Shown here in pieces: positions 57,274 through 64,000 of a DNA stretch of 64,000 nucleotides. The notes under the pieces were generated by a model. The model was not told where the DNA came from. It saw nothing but the letters and a program-made list of their open reading frames with translations, and made no database searches. Made by a program: the position numbers and the translations under genes. Numbering within the stretch: the first letter of the stretch is position 1; the number at the start of each line of letters is the position of its first letter. The stretch covers positions 62,001 to 126,000 of the forward strand of contig CAYYJS010000001.1 of assembly GCA_964472315.1 (NCBI GenBank). The letters run 5' to 3'. This stretch comes from CAYYJS01 sp964472315. GTDB lineage: Bacteria; Verrucomicrobiota; Kiritimatiellia; UBA8416.

Positions 57274-59454
57274 TTACGAGGCCTCCTTCTCCATCCGCAG
57301 CCAGCGGGCGCCGTGGGCGGGCAGGTCCACCTGACCGAAGACGGGCTCGCCGGTCAGCGCATCCCGCGCGGCGACATAGCGGAACGCCTTCGTGTCGAGG
57401 CCGACGGACCGCGCCGGGCCATCGTTGATCAGGAAGTAGTGATCCGCCGCCGGCGCCGCCAGGCGATACACAAGGGCGCCTTCGCAGGCGAACGGCGGGC
57501 GCCGCCCGCCGAGGGCGGTATGCGTCAGCAACTCCTCCATGCGGACATGGCCCGGTTTGAGACACGACAGCGAGGCGTTTGCGCCAAGCACCACCGCCGT
57601 CCCCGCGCCGAGACGACGCTCCGTGATGGCGGGCGCGCCGTTGTCGTAGCTCGCGACGACGCGCGCCGTCGTGGGGGTCATCACGGCCGTGAACCCGTCG
57701 AGCGGCAGGTCGCCGATGCGAGACGGCACATTGTTGCAGTAGCCGTACTCGTGCAGAACCGCCCCGAAAAGGCGTTCGAAGGCGCTTCCCTCCCGCGTGT
57801 CCACCAGGTGTGCGCGCTGGTCGAGCCAGGCGCCGGGCATGTCCATTACCACACGTCCGCCGGCCTTCACGTACGCCGTGAGCAGCTCGACCAGGCGGTC
57901 CGGCAGACACATCACGGCCGGCAGGTAGATGGACGCATACCGCAGGGCCAGCCCCTTCTCCAGTTGCCGCGACGTGACGTATTCCCACGGCACGTTGGCG
58001 TCGAGCAAGGCGCGCGACGCGCCGATCCGCGCATTCGTCGGTTCCCGCCGGTAGCGGTCGCGGCCTGAAATCGCGAGCGCCGCCCACATGGCGTCGTTCT
58101 CCCAGTCCTGGAACAGGCCGACCAGCGGCTCCTTGCGTGCCGCCCACAGTTCACGGCGGAAACGACACATGGCCTTGCCGATCTCGCCCACCCGTCGCGC
58201 GCGCGGGGTCACGTCGTTGTTGCGGTCGCACAGCGCGTACTCGCCCGCTTCCCAGCTTGCCTCGCGCGGATTCCAGCACCACAACCCGAACCCCTTGAAG
58301 CCCGCGCCCAGATACGTGTAGAGGAGCTGCGTCATGGTGTCGGCCGTGAACGTGAAGGCGGGCTGCAGCGGCATGGCATCCGGCACGAACGGCACCTTGC
58401 CGCCACCCGACCACCACTGCGGTCCGCCCGACGATTCGATGGGCGCCGACCAGATCCCCTTGGCCCAGTCGACGCAGGCCGACGCCTGCATGTACGTCGG
58501 CCGCACAAACTCGAAGCCGACTTCCTCGAGATGCCAGCCGGGGTGCATCGAGGGATAGTAGCATCCGCCCTCGGCCATCGCTTCGGCGTAGCCCTCCATG
58601 TCGATCGCCGACGAGGCGTGCGGCAGGAAGATCGACGACTCCCCGCCCGCGCGCAGGGGTTCGTCGGGATCGTCCTCCATGGCGCGTTTCACGGCGGCGC
58701 GCACCCGGTCCAGGCGCATGTCCGAGCGGAACCGCATGATGTCGCGCAGATGCCGGAACTCCCGCGACGGGAAACGGGACACGCCGGCCGCGACATCCTC
58801 CCATGTCCGCCATTCGGTTCCGGCGCGGTGGCTGCTGCTCGCGCAGTTCCACGCATGCTGGAGATTCGCCACCTCGCCGTACTGCGCCCGCAGCCACTCG
58901 ATGAAGTGGGGAATGTCACGCTCCCGCAGCACGGCGCCCTTGGCCACGATCGACGTGCCCGGCACCGCGGTCGGGTCAGGGTCCGGCTCGCCCGGCAGAA
59001 ACGGATTACCCGCCGTGACATCCGCCTCCCGCGCCCGATCCTGCCGGTCGATCCGCCGCCGCATGACCTGTTCCTGGTGCGCCCGCATTCGCGGATTCGC
59101 CATGGCCCGCTCGATGTCGAGGTCCTCCGGCATGCCCAGCCGGGCGAGAAGCTCCGGCGTGACATCCTCCCAGCCGCCCTCCGCGTACCACCAGGGAATC
59201 AGCCCCTCGTCCAACGCCAGGCGCTGCACGTCCGCCAGAGACGTGCCGGGGCATGTCAGGATGTTCTTGAGACAGGTGAACCCCAGATCCTTCATGGCGC
59301 GAAAGTGACGCCGGATGTCCTCCATCGTCATCTCGGGCCACTGGATGAACACACACCCGATCGGCACCGGCGCCAGCCGTCGCAGCTTCCGCTGCATCGG
59401 CGTTTCGTTCATGCCGTTGTAAAGCTCCACCATATGGCCATCGGTCAGCGTCAT
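57274..59454 (-). CDS. GH42-like beta-galactosidase-family protein, possibly without acid/base motif
   Basis: A 726-aa protein with a TIM-barrel N-terminal half (about 25-430) and a GH42-like trimerisation domain (about 440-640: YRREPTNARIGASRALLDAN, ASIYLPAVMCLPDRLVELLT), followed by a C-terminal beta domain. The segment FIEWLRAQYGEVANLQHAWN corresponds to the RYG..E.LN.AW region of GH42, and IESSGGPQWWSGG to the region around the GH42 nucleophile. The usual NEYG acid/base motif is not found where expected; a linker rich in Asp and Pro (GEPDPDPTAVPG) is there instead. It may be a diverged enzyme or a binding protein. AGGAG lies 8 bases before the ATG at 59454. No signal peptide is visible. 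It is in line with the GH94 gene upstream. Confidence 0.7.
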   Translation of the reverse strand: MTLTDGHMVELYNGMNETPMQRKLRRLAPVPIGCVFIQWPEMTMEDIRRHFRAMKDLGFTCLKNILTCPGTSLADVQRLALDEGLIPWWYAEGGWEDVTPELLARLGMPEDLDIERAMANPRMRAHQEQVMRRRIDRQDRAREADVTAGNPFLPGEPDPDPTAVPGTSIVAKGAVLRERDIPHFIEWLRAQYGEVANLQHAWNCASSSHRAGTEWRTWEDVAAGVSRFPSREFRHLRDIMRFRSDMRLDRVRAAVKRAMEDDPDEPLRAGGESSIFLPHASSAIDMEGYAEAMAEGGCYYPSMHPGWHLEEVGFEFVRPTYMQASACVDWAKGIWSAPIESSGGPQWWSGGGKVPFVPDAMPLQPAFTFTADTMTQLLYTYLGAGFKGFGLWCWNPREASWEAGEYALCDRNNDVTPRARRVGEIGKAMCRFRRELWAARKEPLVGLFQDWENDAMWAALAISGRDRYRREPTNARIGASRALLDANVPWEYVTSRQLEKGLALRYASIYLPAVMCLPDRLVELLTAYVKAGGRVVMDMPGAWLDQRAHLVDTREGSAFERLFGAVLHEYGYCNNVPSRIGDLPLDGFTAVMTPTTARVVASYDNGAPAITERRLGAGTAVVLGANASLSCLKPGHVRMEELLTHTALGGRRPPFACEGALVYRLAAPAADHYFLINDGPARSVGLDTKAFRYVAARDALTGEPVFGQVDLPAHGARWLRMEKEAS

Positions 59455-59533
59455 GCTCTCATCTCCTCTTGCGCGATCGCGCGTCCGGCGCGGGTGCTAC
59501 GCTTCCGCACTCGTCTTCGTCGATTCAGAACAA

Positions 59534-59577
59534 GTCGGACATTCCTGTCCGACCGGGTCAGGCCGGAATGCCTGACC
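59534..59577. repeat. Two tandem perfect hairpins after the GH94 gene
   Basis: GTCGGACA-TTCC-TGTCCGAC (59534-59553) and GGTCAGGC-CGGAAT-GCCTGACC (59556-59577) are each perfect 8-bp stems separated by two bases. The second reaches the stop codon of the GH94 gene. The layout resembles paired REP/BIME units or a transcript-stabilising element. Confidence 0.75.
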
Positions 59578-62027
59578 TACTCCGCCACCGTCACCACCAC
59601 CCGATGCCGCCCGCCCGCGGGCTGCGGCGGCACGACATTCTCGGGCAGACGCCGTCCGTCAAGCGTCACCGCGATTGCGCCCTTGCAGATGCCCTTTGGC
59701 TTGTGGATGACGATCTCGAACTCGGCGCCCCGGTAGGTGCGGTGCATCGCGGCTTCGGTCCAGTCGGACGGCAAACAGGGATCGATGCGCAACCCGCCCA
59801 CTTCCGGCCGCACGCCCAGCATGTGCTCCCAGACGTTCAGCAGTGTCCAGCAGGCCGTGCCTGTCGCCCAGGAGTGGCTGCCCTCGCCATGGTGGCCGGA
59901 CTCGGGCGCGCAGACGAACTGGCACGCCACGTACGGCTCGATGCCGTACGTCTCGGGAATCTTCTCGTGCAGCGTACAGGGCAACATCCGCTTGAGGATG
60001 CCGTATCCCACGTCGCCGCGACCGGCCGTGAACTCCGCCCAGGCCCGCCAGCGCGAGTTGTGACCCTGCAGCGACCCGTTCTCCTTGGTGCCGGGCGCGA
60101 AACGGCTGATGTTGCCGGCGCGGCGCTCCGGCTCCGGGAACGGCGGGTAGAAACAGTAGCTGCCGTACTCGGTGTCCAAGTGCTTGTCGAAGGCGGCCAG
60201 GATGCTGCGGGTGCGTTCCTCGTCGGCCAGACCGGACACGATGGCAAACGCATTCTGGTTCGCAAACAGCATGCCGCCCTCCGTGTTGGTCTTGCTGCCG
60301 AGAACCCAGCCGCTGTCGTGCGTGCCGCGCCAGTACCACTCGCCGTCCCAGCACAGCCGGTTGACGGTCTCCCTCAGGCGGGCCACGCGCCCGCGATAGT
60401 CCGCCAGCCGTTCGAGGTCGCCCTTGCGCTCCATGCAGTCCCAGAACATCTCCAGGCAGATGATCGCCCAGCCGGCCAGCATCACCGACTCGCCCTTGCC
60501 CTTGCTGCCCATCTGGTTGAGCGCGTCGTTCCAATCGGCCTTGAGGATCAGCGGCAACCCGCGCTCGGAGAACTTCGTCCAGAAGAACTCCATGCCCTTG
60601 ATCAGATGCTCGTAGATCGTGGCGGTCTTCCGCCCATCGGTGTGGGCGTATTCCGTGACCTCGTCGAGGATGCCGTAGTCGCCGGTCTCGTGAACGTAGT
60701 TGGCCACGATAAAGAGCGGATTGAGAGGATCGTCGCTGTGGAACGTGCGCGTGCCCAGCATGGAGAGGAAATTGCCGCCGTGGGCGTAGTCGCCGCCCTC
60801 GAACTGCCAGATCATGATCCGCTTCACGATGTGCTCGCGCACCCATGCCGGGTCTTGCGACAACCGGCTGACCGCATCCTGGCACGCATCGCGGACGCCG
60901 AAGTTGTAGATGCCGGAATAGCAGTAGCCGGTGTTGCGGTTCCACCAGCTCAGGTTCGCGCCCTGGTACTTGAACCAGACATTCACCATCGTGTCCAGGT
61001 CCGGATCGGGCGTCCGGATCGTCGGCGCCGACACCACCTTGTCCCAGTACGCGCGACAGTTGGCCAGAGCCGTCTTCGCTTTGGCCACGTCCGCGTAGCG
61101 CGCCGCCAGCCCGGCCATGTCTCCGCCGTCGACCTCGACCGCGCCCAGCACGACCACAAACTCCGCCGACTCGCCGGGCTCCAGTTCGAAGCGATGCCGC
61201 AGCGAGAGACAGGTATCACACCCGTTCTCCGGCGCGGAGGCCGGTTCGCCGCCGTCCATGGCCGCCGGGTTGGTCAGGTCACGGTAGAGCCCGACGAACC
61301 GGTAACGGTTGCCTTCGTACCCGCTGACCTCGGCGGAACTGGCCATGAAGGCTTCGTAATCGAACGCGATGTTGTTGGCGTCCGCGTCATTGGCCTGCCA
61401 TCCGCCCAGGTACTTGACCCAGATCGTCGAACGCACGGAGAGCCTGCCGTTCTCGAACCGCTGACGGTTGAAGAGCAGGTAGAACTCGCGCCAGCTCGTG
61501 TCCTCGAACCAGTTGCCCAGGGCAACCTCGGCGTAACTGGTGGCGCTGATGACGCGCCGGCGGTCGCCGGTATTGGTGAGCTTCACCAACCACAGTTCGC
61601 AGGGGTCCCCGACATCGGAGCCGGTGGCGGTCCGCGCGTCGGGCATCGGCGTGAAATAGGTGATCTCCGCCGCGATGCCGCGATGGCGCGACTCGATGGT
61701 GTTGTATCCCAACCCCACCCGGCAGCGCCAGTCATCCAGCTTCCGCGTCGGGGGGAAGCCGTTGGCGCACCACCAGGCTCCGTCCTCCTCGTCGCGCAGG
61801 TAGATGAATTTGCCGACGGTTTCCCGCGGCACGCCATCGACGTGCCACCGCGTGATGCGCCCCACCGTGGGGTTCTTCAGAAACGAGTAGCCGCCACCCA
61901 TGTGGCTGGCGAGGTAGCACCAGTTGCCGTTGGACAACACGTTCATCCAGGGCCGCGGCAGCAGCGGCTCCGTCACCACGAATTCACGACCGTCGTCCGA
62001 AAAATGTCCATATCGCGTCGGTTTCAT
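59577..62027 (-). CDS. GH94-like glycoside phosphorylase (second copy)
   Basis: An 816-aa cytoplasmic protein with good overall similarity to cellobiose/chitobiose phosphorylases. The N-terminal sandwich shows YFTPMPDARTATGSDVGD and LFNRQRFENGRLSV; the barrel carries the family blocks YNFGVRDACQDAVSRL (about 372-387) and GGDYAHGGNFLSM, the catalytic motif KADWNDALN with DWND at 498-501, and ATGTACWTLLNV in the phosphate-site region. It phosphorolyses a beta-linked disaccharide to sugar-1-phosphate plus a free sugar. It is closer to the canonical phosphorylases than the copy at 23684. The start is at the end of a 300-bp gap; GAGGAAC lies just before the ATG. It is upstream of the GH42-like gene on the same strand. 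Confidence 0.88.
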   Translation of the reverse strand: MKPTRYGHFSDDGREFVVTEPLLPRPWMNVLSNGNWCYLASHMGGGYSFLKNPTVGRITRWHVDGVPRETVGKFIYLRDEEDGAWWCANGFPPTRKLDDWRCRVGLGYNTIESRHRGIAAEITYFTPMPDARTATGSDVGDPCELWLVKLTNTGDRRRVISATSYAEVALGNWFEDTSWREFYLLFNRQRFENGRLSVRSTIWVKYLGGWQANDADANNIAFDYEAFMASSAEVSGYEGNRYRFVGLYRDLTNPAAMDGGEPASAPENGCDTCLSLRHRFELEPGESAEFVVVLGAVEVDGGDMAGLAARYADVAKAKTALANCRAYWDKVVSAPTIRTPDPDLDTMVNVWFKYQGANLSWWNRNTGYCYSGIYNFGVRDACQDAVSRLSQDPAWVREHIVKRIMIWQFEGGDYAHGGNFLSMLGTRTFHSDDPLNPLFIVANYVHETGDYGILDEVTEYAHTDGRKTATIYEHLIKGMEFFWTKFSERGLPLILKADWNDALNQMGSKGKGESVMLAGWAIICLEMFWDCMERKGDLERLADYRGRVARLRETVNRLCWDGEWYWRGTHDSGWVLGSKTNTEGGMLFANQNAFAIVSGLADEERTRSILAAFDKHLDTEYGSYCFYPPFPEPERRAGNISRFAPGTKENGSLQGHNSRWRAWAEFTAGRGDVGYGILKRMLPCTLHEKIPETYGIEPYVACQFVCAPESGHHGEGSHSWATGTACWTLLNVWEHMLGVRPEVGGLRIDPCLPSDWTEAAMHRTYRGAEFEIVIHKPKGICKGAIAVTLDGRRLPENVVPPQPAGGRHRVVVTVAE

Positions 62028-62332
62028 GTTCCTCCACTATTCGCTTTCGCCCAACTCCAATGGGGCAATCCCATACTTCCTTGTTCTTGTCTCTCAGGCG
62101 AGCCACGGCGGCGTCTCCGGCAACTCCCGCTCGAACTCGGCAATGAGCGCTCTTTCGGTGGCCTCCCTGCTCCAGGCCAGGCACAGGCGCTGTCAGTGCG
62201 AAAAAATTCCCCGCGTGGCCAGGGAACACCCTGCGTCATACCCGTCGGCCCTGCCGGTTTCGAATCCAGAAAATGCAGCGCGATTGACTTCATGGTTAGT
62301 CGCTCCCTACTCGGCCAATCAGGGCCGCCCAG
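62028..62332. other. 305-bp intergenic region without a supported gene
   Basis: The region lies between the GH3 gene and the GH94 gene, both on the minus strand. An 89-codon minus-strand frame (62024-62293) has no recognisable product. In another minus-strand frame a short stretch, LAWSREATERALIAEFERE, looks protein-like and ends at a stop (TGA near 62097); it may be the tail of a lost gene. No promoter or repeat of note was seen. Confidence 0.45.
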
Positions 62333-64000
62333 TCAGTCGTTCTTGTCATCCAGCCGTCCATCGCCTGCCGCTCCCTTGCCCAATGTCACGACCGCGCGCC
62401 GCCGCAAATCGCGCGACGAGCGGCCCACGGCGATCTCGAAGTCGCCGGGCTCGACCACCCAGGCCGCCCGCTTGACGTCGTAATGAGCGAAGGCGCGGGG
62501 ATCCAGATCGAAGTCCAGCAGGACCCGTTGCCCCGGCTCCAGCGCTATCTTGCGGAACGCCTTCAGCTCGCGCGGCGGTCGCTCCACACGGCTCCGCACG
62601 GCCCCCACGTACACCTGCACCACCTCGCTGCCGGCGCGCGCTCCCGTGTTGCTCACGCCAACCGCAACCCGGACAGCCCCCCCCGGTTTGGCCGGCTTCT
62701 TCACACGCAGCGTGTCGTACGCGAAGGTCGTGTAGGAGAGTCCGTGCCCGAACGGGAAAAGTGGTTCGATCTTGCGCTTGTCGTAATGCCGGTAGCCGAC
62801 GAAAAGCCCCTCGCGGTAATGCGCCTGCCGCTCGCCGGGATAGGTGTCGATCGTGGGGTTGTCTTCGTAGCGAACCGGGAAGGTGACCGGCAAACGCCCG
62901 CCGGGCTCGGCCTTGCCGAGCAGCACGCGGGCGATCGCGGCGCCACCCTCCTGCCCGGAGTACCAGCCCAACAGAATCGCCGGCACATCGGCCACCCAGG
63001 GCATCGTCACCGGCGAGCCGACGTTCAGCACCACCGCCGTCCGGGGATTGGCCTTCGCCACCGCGCGCACCAGCTCGTCCTGCGGTCCCGGCAGGTTCAT
63101 GTGCGGGCGGTCCCCGCCTTCCTGCTCGAAACGGTTCGGCATCCCGACAAACACCAAAGCCGCGTCGCACCGCGCCGCCAACTCCGCCGCTTCGGTGATG
63201 CCTTCCCGCACCCGCCACTCCGGCGGCCGTCCGAAACGCAGTTTCATGATGCACGGGTCCTGCAGCGCTTGCTTGCGATACTCCAGGCGCAGACCATAGC
63301 GGCGCCCGTGTTCCAGCGTGACGTCGGCATGTTCCACCCGCGCCTCGTCTTCCACGGTACGTCCCGAGCCCTTGGCGGGCGCGGGTTCCGTGCTGCTCTC
63401 CAGAATCAGCCTGTCGTCCAGATACAACCAGGAAGCGCCGATCGTCTGCGTCAGGAAACGGAACGGGCCGTCTCCCGCCGCCGTGAACTCGGCCGTCCAC
63501 CGCACGCTGAAACAGGTCGCGTCCACGCCGTCCATCGGCGCGCGGTCCTCGAACCGATAGAGAATCTGCCCGTCATCCCGCGTCGCCACCGGCGATCCCG
63601 CACAGCGTTCGCCGTTGAAAAACTGCGCCTTGAACGGGCCGTCGGCCGACATCGGCAGAAGTTGCTCCACGTTGCCGCACCCGGCCGCATGTTCGATCTT
63701 CACCCGCTTGCCCAGCGCTTTGCGCAGCGCCTCCAGCGGCTCGACGTTGTACGGCGGAAAGGCGGCGGAGCTGCCGCCGCCGCCGTACTGAAACGCCGTC
63801 GCGTTCGGCCCGATCACCGCCAGCGATCGCAACGTGCCCGGCGACAACGGCAGCGCGTCTCCGTCGTTCTTCAGCAACACCAGCGATTGCTCGGCCAGTT
63901 GCCGAGCCAGGCGCCGATGGGCCGGCGTGTTGACGGCCCCTTTGGGGCGGCGACGCCCGCTCAGCTTGCCCGAACGTTCCACGATCTCCAGAATCCTCCC
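62333..64000 (-). CDS. GH3 beta-glycosidase, C-terminal part (5' end beyond window)
   Basis: The window holds the last 555 codons of a GH3-family enzyme; the frame is open to position 64000 on its upstream side. The visible part begins at the end of the N-terminal barrel (ILEIVERSGKL), then the conserved LAEQSLVLLKNDGDALPL that opens the alpha/beta sandwich domain. A PA14-like insertion follows at about 130-255 from the edge (FKAQFFNGERCAGSP, TIGASWLYLDDRLILES). The sandwich resumes (DAALVFVGMPNRFEQEGGDR) and ends with FGHGLSYTTFAYD and a fibronectin-III-like domain (GSEVVQVYVGAV). The nucleophile Asp is in the missing N-terminal domain. Such PA14-carrying GH3 enzymes are often beta-glucosidases or xylosidases; specificity cannot be told. 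Confidence 0.9.
   Translation of the reverse strand, partial: GRILEIVERSGKLSGRRRPKGAVNTPAHRRLARQLAEQSLVLLKNDGDALPLSPGTLRSLAVIGPNATAFQYGGGGSSAAFPPYNVEPLEALRKALGKRVKIEHAAGCGNVEQLLPMSADGPFKAQFFNGERCAGSPVATRDDGQILYRFEDRAPMDGVDATCFSVRWTAEFTAAGDGPFRFLTQTIGASWLYLDDRLILESSTEPAPAKGSGRTVEDEARVEHADVTLEHGRRYGLRLEYRKQALQDPCIMKLRFGRPPEWRVREGITEAAELAARCDAALVFVGMPNRFEQEGGDRPHMNLPGPQDELVRAVAKANPRTAVVLNVGSPVTMPWVADVPAILLGWYSGQEGGAAIARVLLGKAEPGGRLPVTFPVRYEDNPTIDTYPGERQAHYREGLFVGYRHYDKRKIEPLFPFGHGLSYTTFAYDTLRVKKPAKPGGAVRVAVGVSNTGARAGSEVVQVYVGAVRSRVERPPRELKAFRKIALEPGQRVLLDFDLDPRAFAHYDVKRAAWVVEPGDFEIAVGRSSRDLRRRAVVTLGKGAAGDGRLDDKND

Noticed and set aside
59471..59482. The 12-base palindrome GCGCGATCGCGC upstream of the GH42-like gene
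   Set aside because: Short GC palindromes are frequent in DNA of this composition; nothing else supports a function.
62024..62293. An 89-codon minus-strand frame in the gap between the GH3 and GH94 genes
   Set aside because: Composition is low-complexity, it overlaps the start of the GH94 gene, and no family is recognised.
59469..62483. A 1004-codon plus-strand frame opposite the GH94 gene
   Set aside because: It is antisense to a conserved phosphorylase with all motifs, is rich in Arg, His and Gln, and has no domain.
1..64000. tRNA or rRNA genes, CRISPR arrays, complete insertion sequences, prophage genes and replication origins
   Set aside because: I looked for conserved tRNA arms, regularly spaced direct repeats, transposase or integrase motifs and DnaA-box clusters while reading and saw none; a covariance-model and profile search would be needed to be certain.

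Overview
The window is GC-rich, densely coded bacterial chromosome with no rRNA, tRNA, CRISPR array or recognisable intact insertion sequence. The gene content (MotA/ExbB plus ExbD motors next to HEAT-repeat and PQQ-like beta-propeller proteins, large multi-pass proteins resembling DUF6785/DUF6784, Gfo/Idh/MocA oxidoreductase, TIM-barrel sugar epimerase, heparinase-like, GH94, GH42-like and GH3 proteins) suggests a polysaccharide-degrading member of the PVC superphylum or a neighbouring phylum (Lentisphaerota, Kiritimatiellota or Planctomycetota type). A flavodiiron protein and a corrinoid-activating ASKHA protein suggest anaerobic or microaerobic life. The taxonomic call is inference from gene families, not a search.

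Layout. 1-3584: edge of an unknown gene, a flavodiiron O2/NO reductase and a ferredoxin-ASKHA corrinoid activator. 3651-5184: a small defence-island remnant, made of a winged-helix/nucleotidyltransferase pair with features of a toxin-antitoxin module and the C-terminal stub of a type I restriction HsdR. 5278-18156: a tight seven-gene operon holding two multi-pass OPT-like membrane proteins, a 1757-residue FtsX-type permease carrying a degenerate M28 peptidase-like domain, a second FtsX permease, two LolD/MacB-type ATPases and a PqqD-like protein. This is the strongest candidate for an undescribed system: an envelope transport machine with a peptide-chaperone-like component but no visible radical SAM enzyme. 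18157-22532: repeats and a zinc-finger remnant, a lipoprotein, a VTT/DedA protein, an O-methyltransferase, a metal-efflux permease, and an intergenic region with recurring operator-like motifs.

22533-29603: sugar metabolism genes (oxidoreductase, GH94-like phosphorylase, cupin, epimerase, clan GH-A hydrolase). 29643-36574: hydrolase, truncated XRE regulator, beta-propeller protein, heparinase-like protein and an orphan WD40 fragment. 36711-57168: a second large operon, all on the minus strand and read from 57168 downward: beta-propeller protein, PQQ-propeller protein, HEAT-heparinase fusion, ExbB, ExbD, membrane-anchored beta-sandwich protein, HEAT lipoprotein, second ExbD, giant PQQ protein. 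Short gaps and overlapping start/stop codons support co-transcription. It looks like a proton-motive-force motor wired to surface carbohydrate-handling proteins, without a recognisable TonB. 57274-64000: GH42-like hydrolase, a second GH94-like phosphorylase and a GH3 beta-glycosidase that runs off the window.

Together the right-hand 40 kb reads as a glycan-degradation region: cleavage (GH-A, GH3, GH42-like, heparinase-like), phosphorolysis (two GH94), and sugar oxidation and epimerisation. The left part holds transport and redox functions and a decayed defence patch. Two beta-propeller genes 20.9 kb apart are close paralogues, so part of the region has been built by recent duplication.
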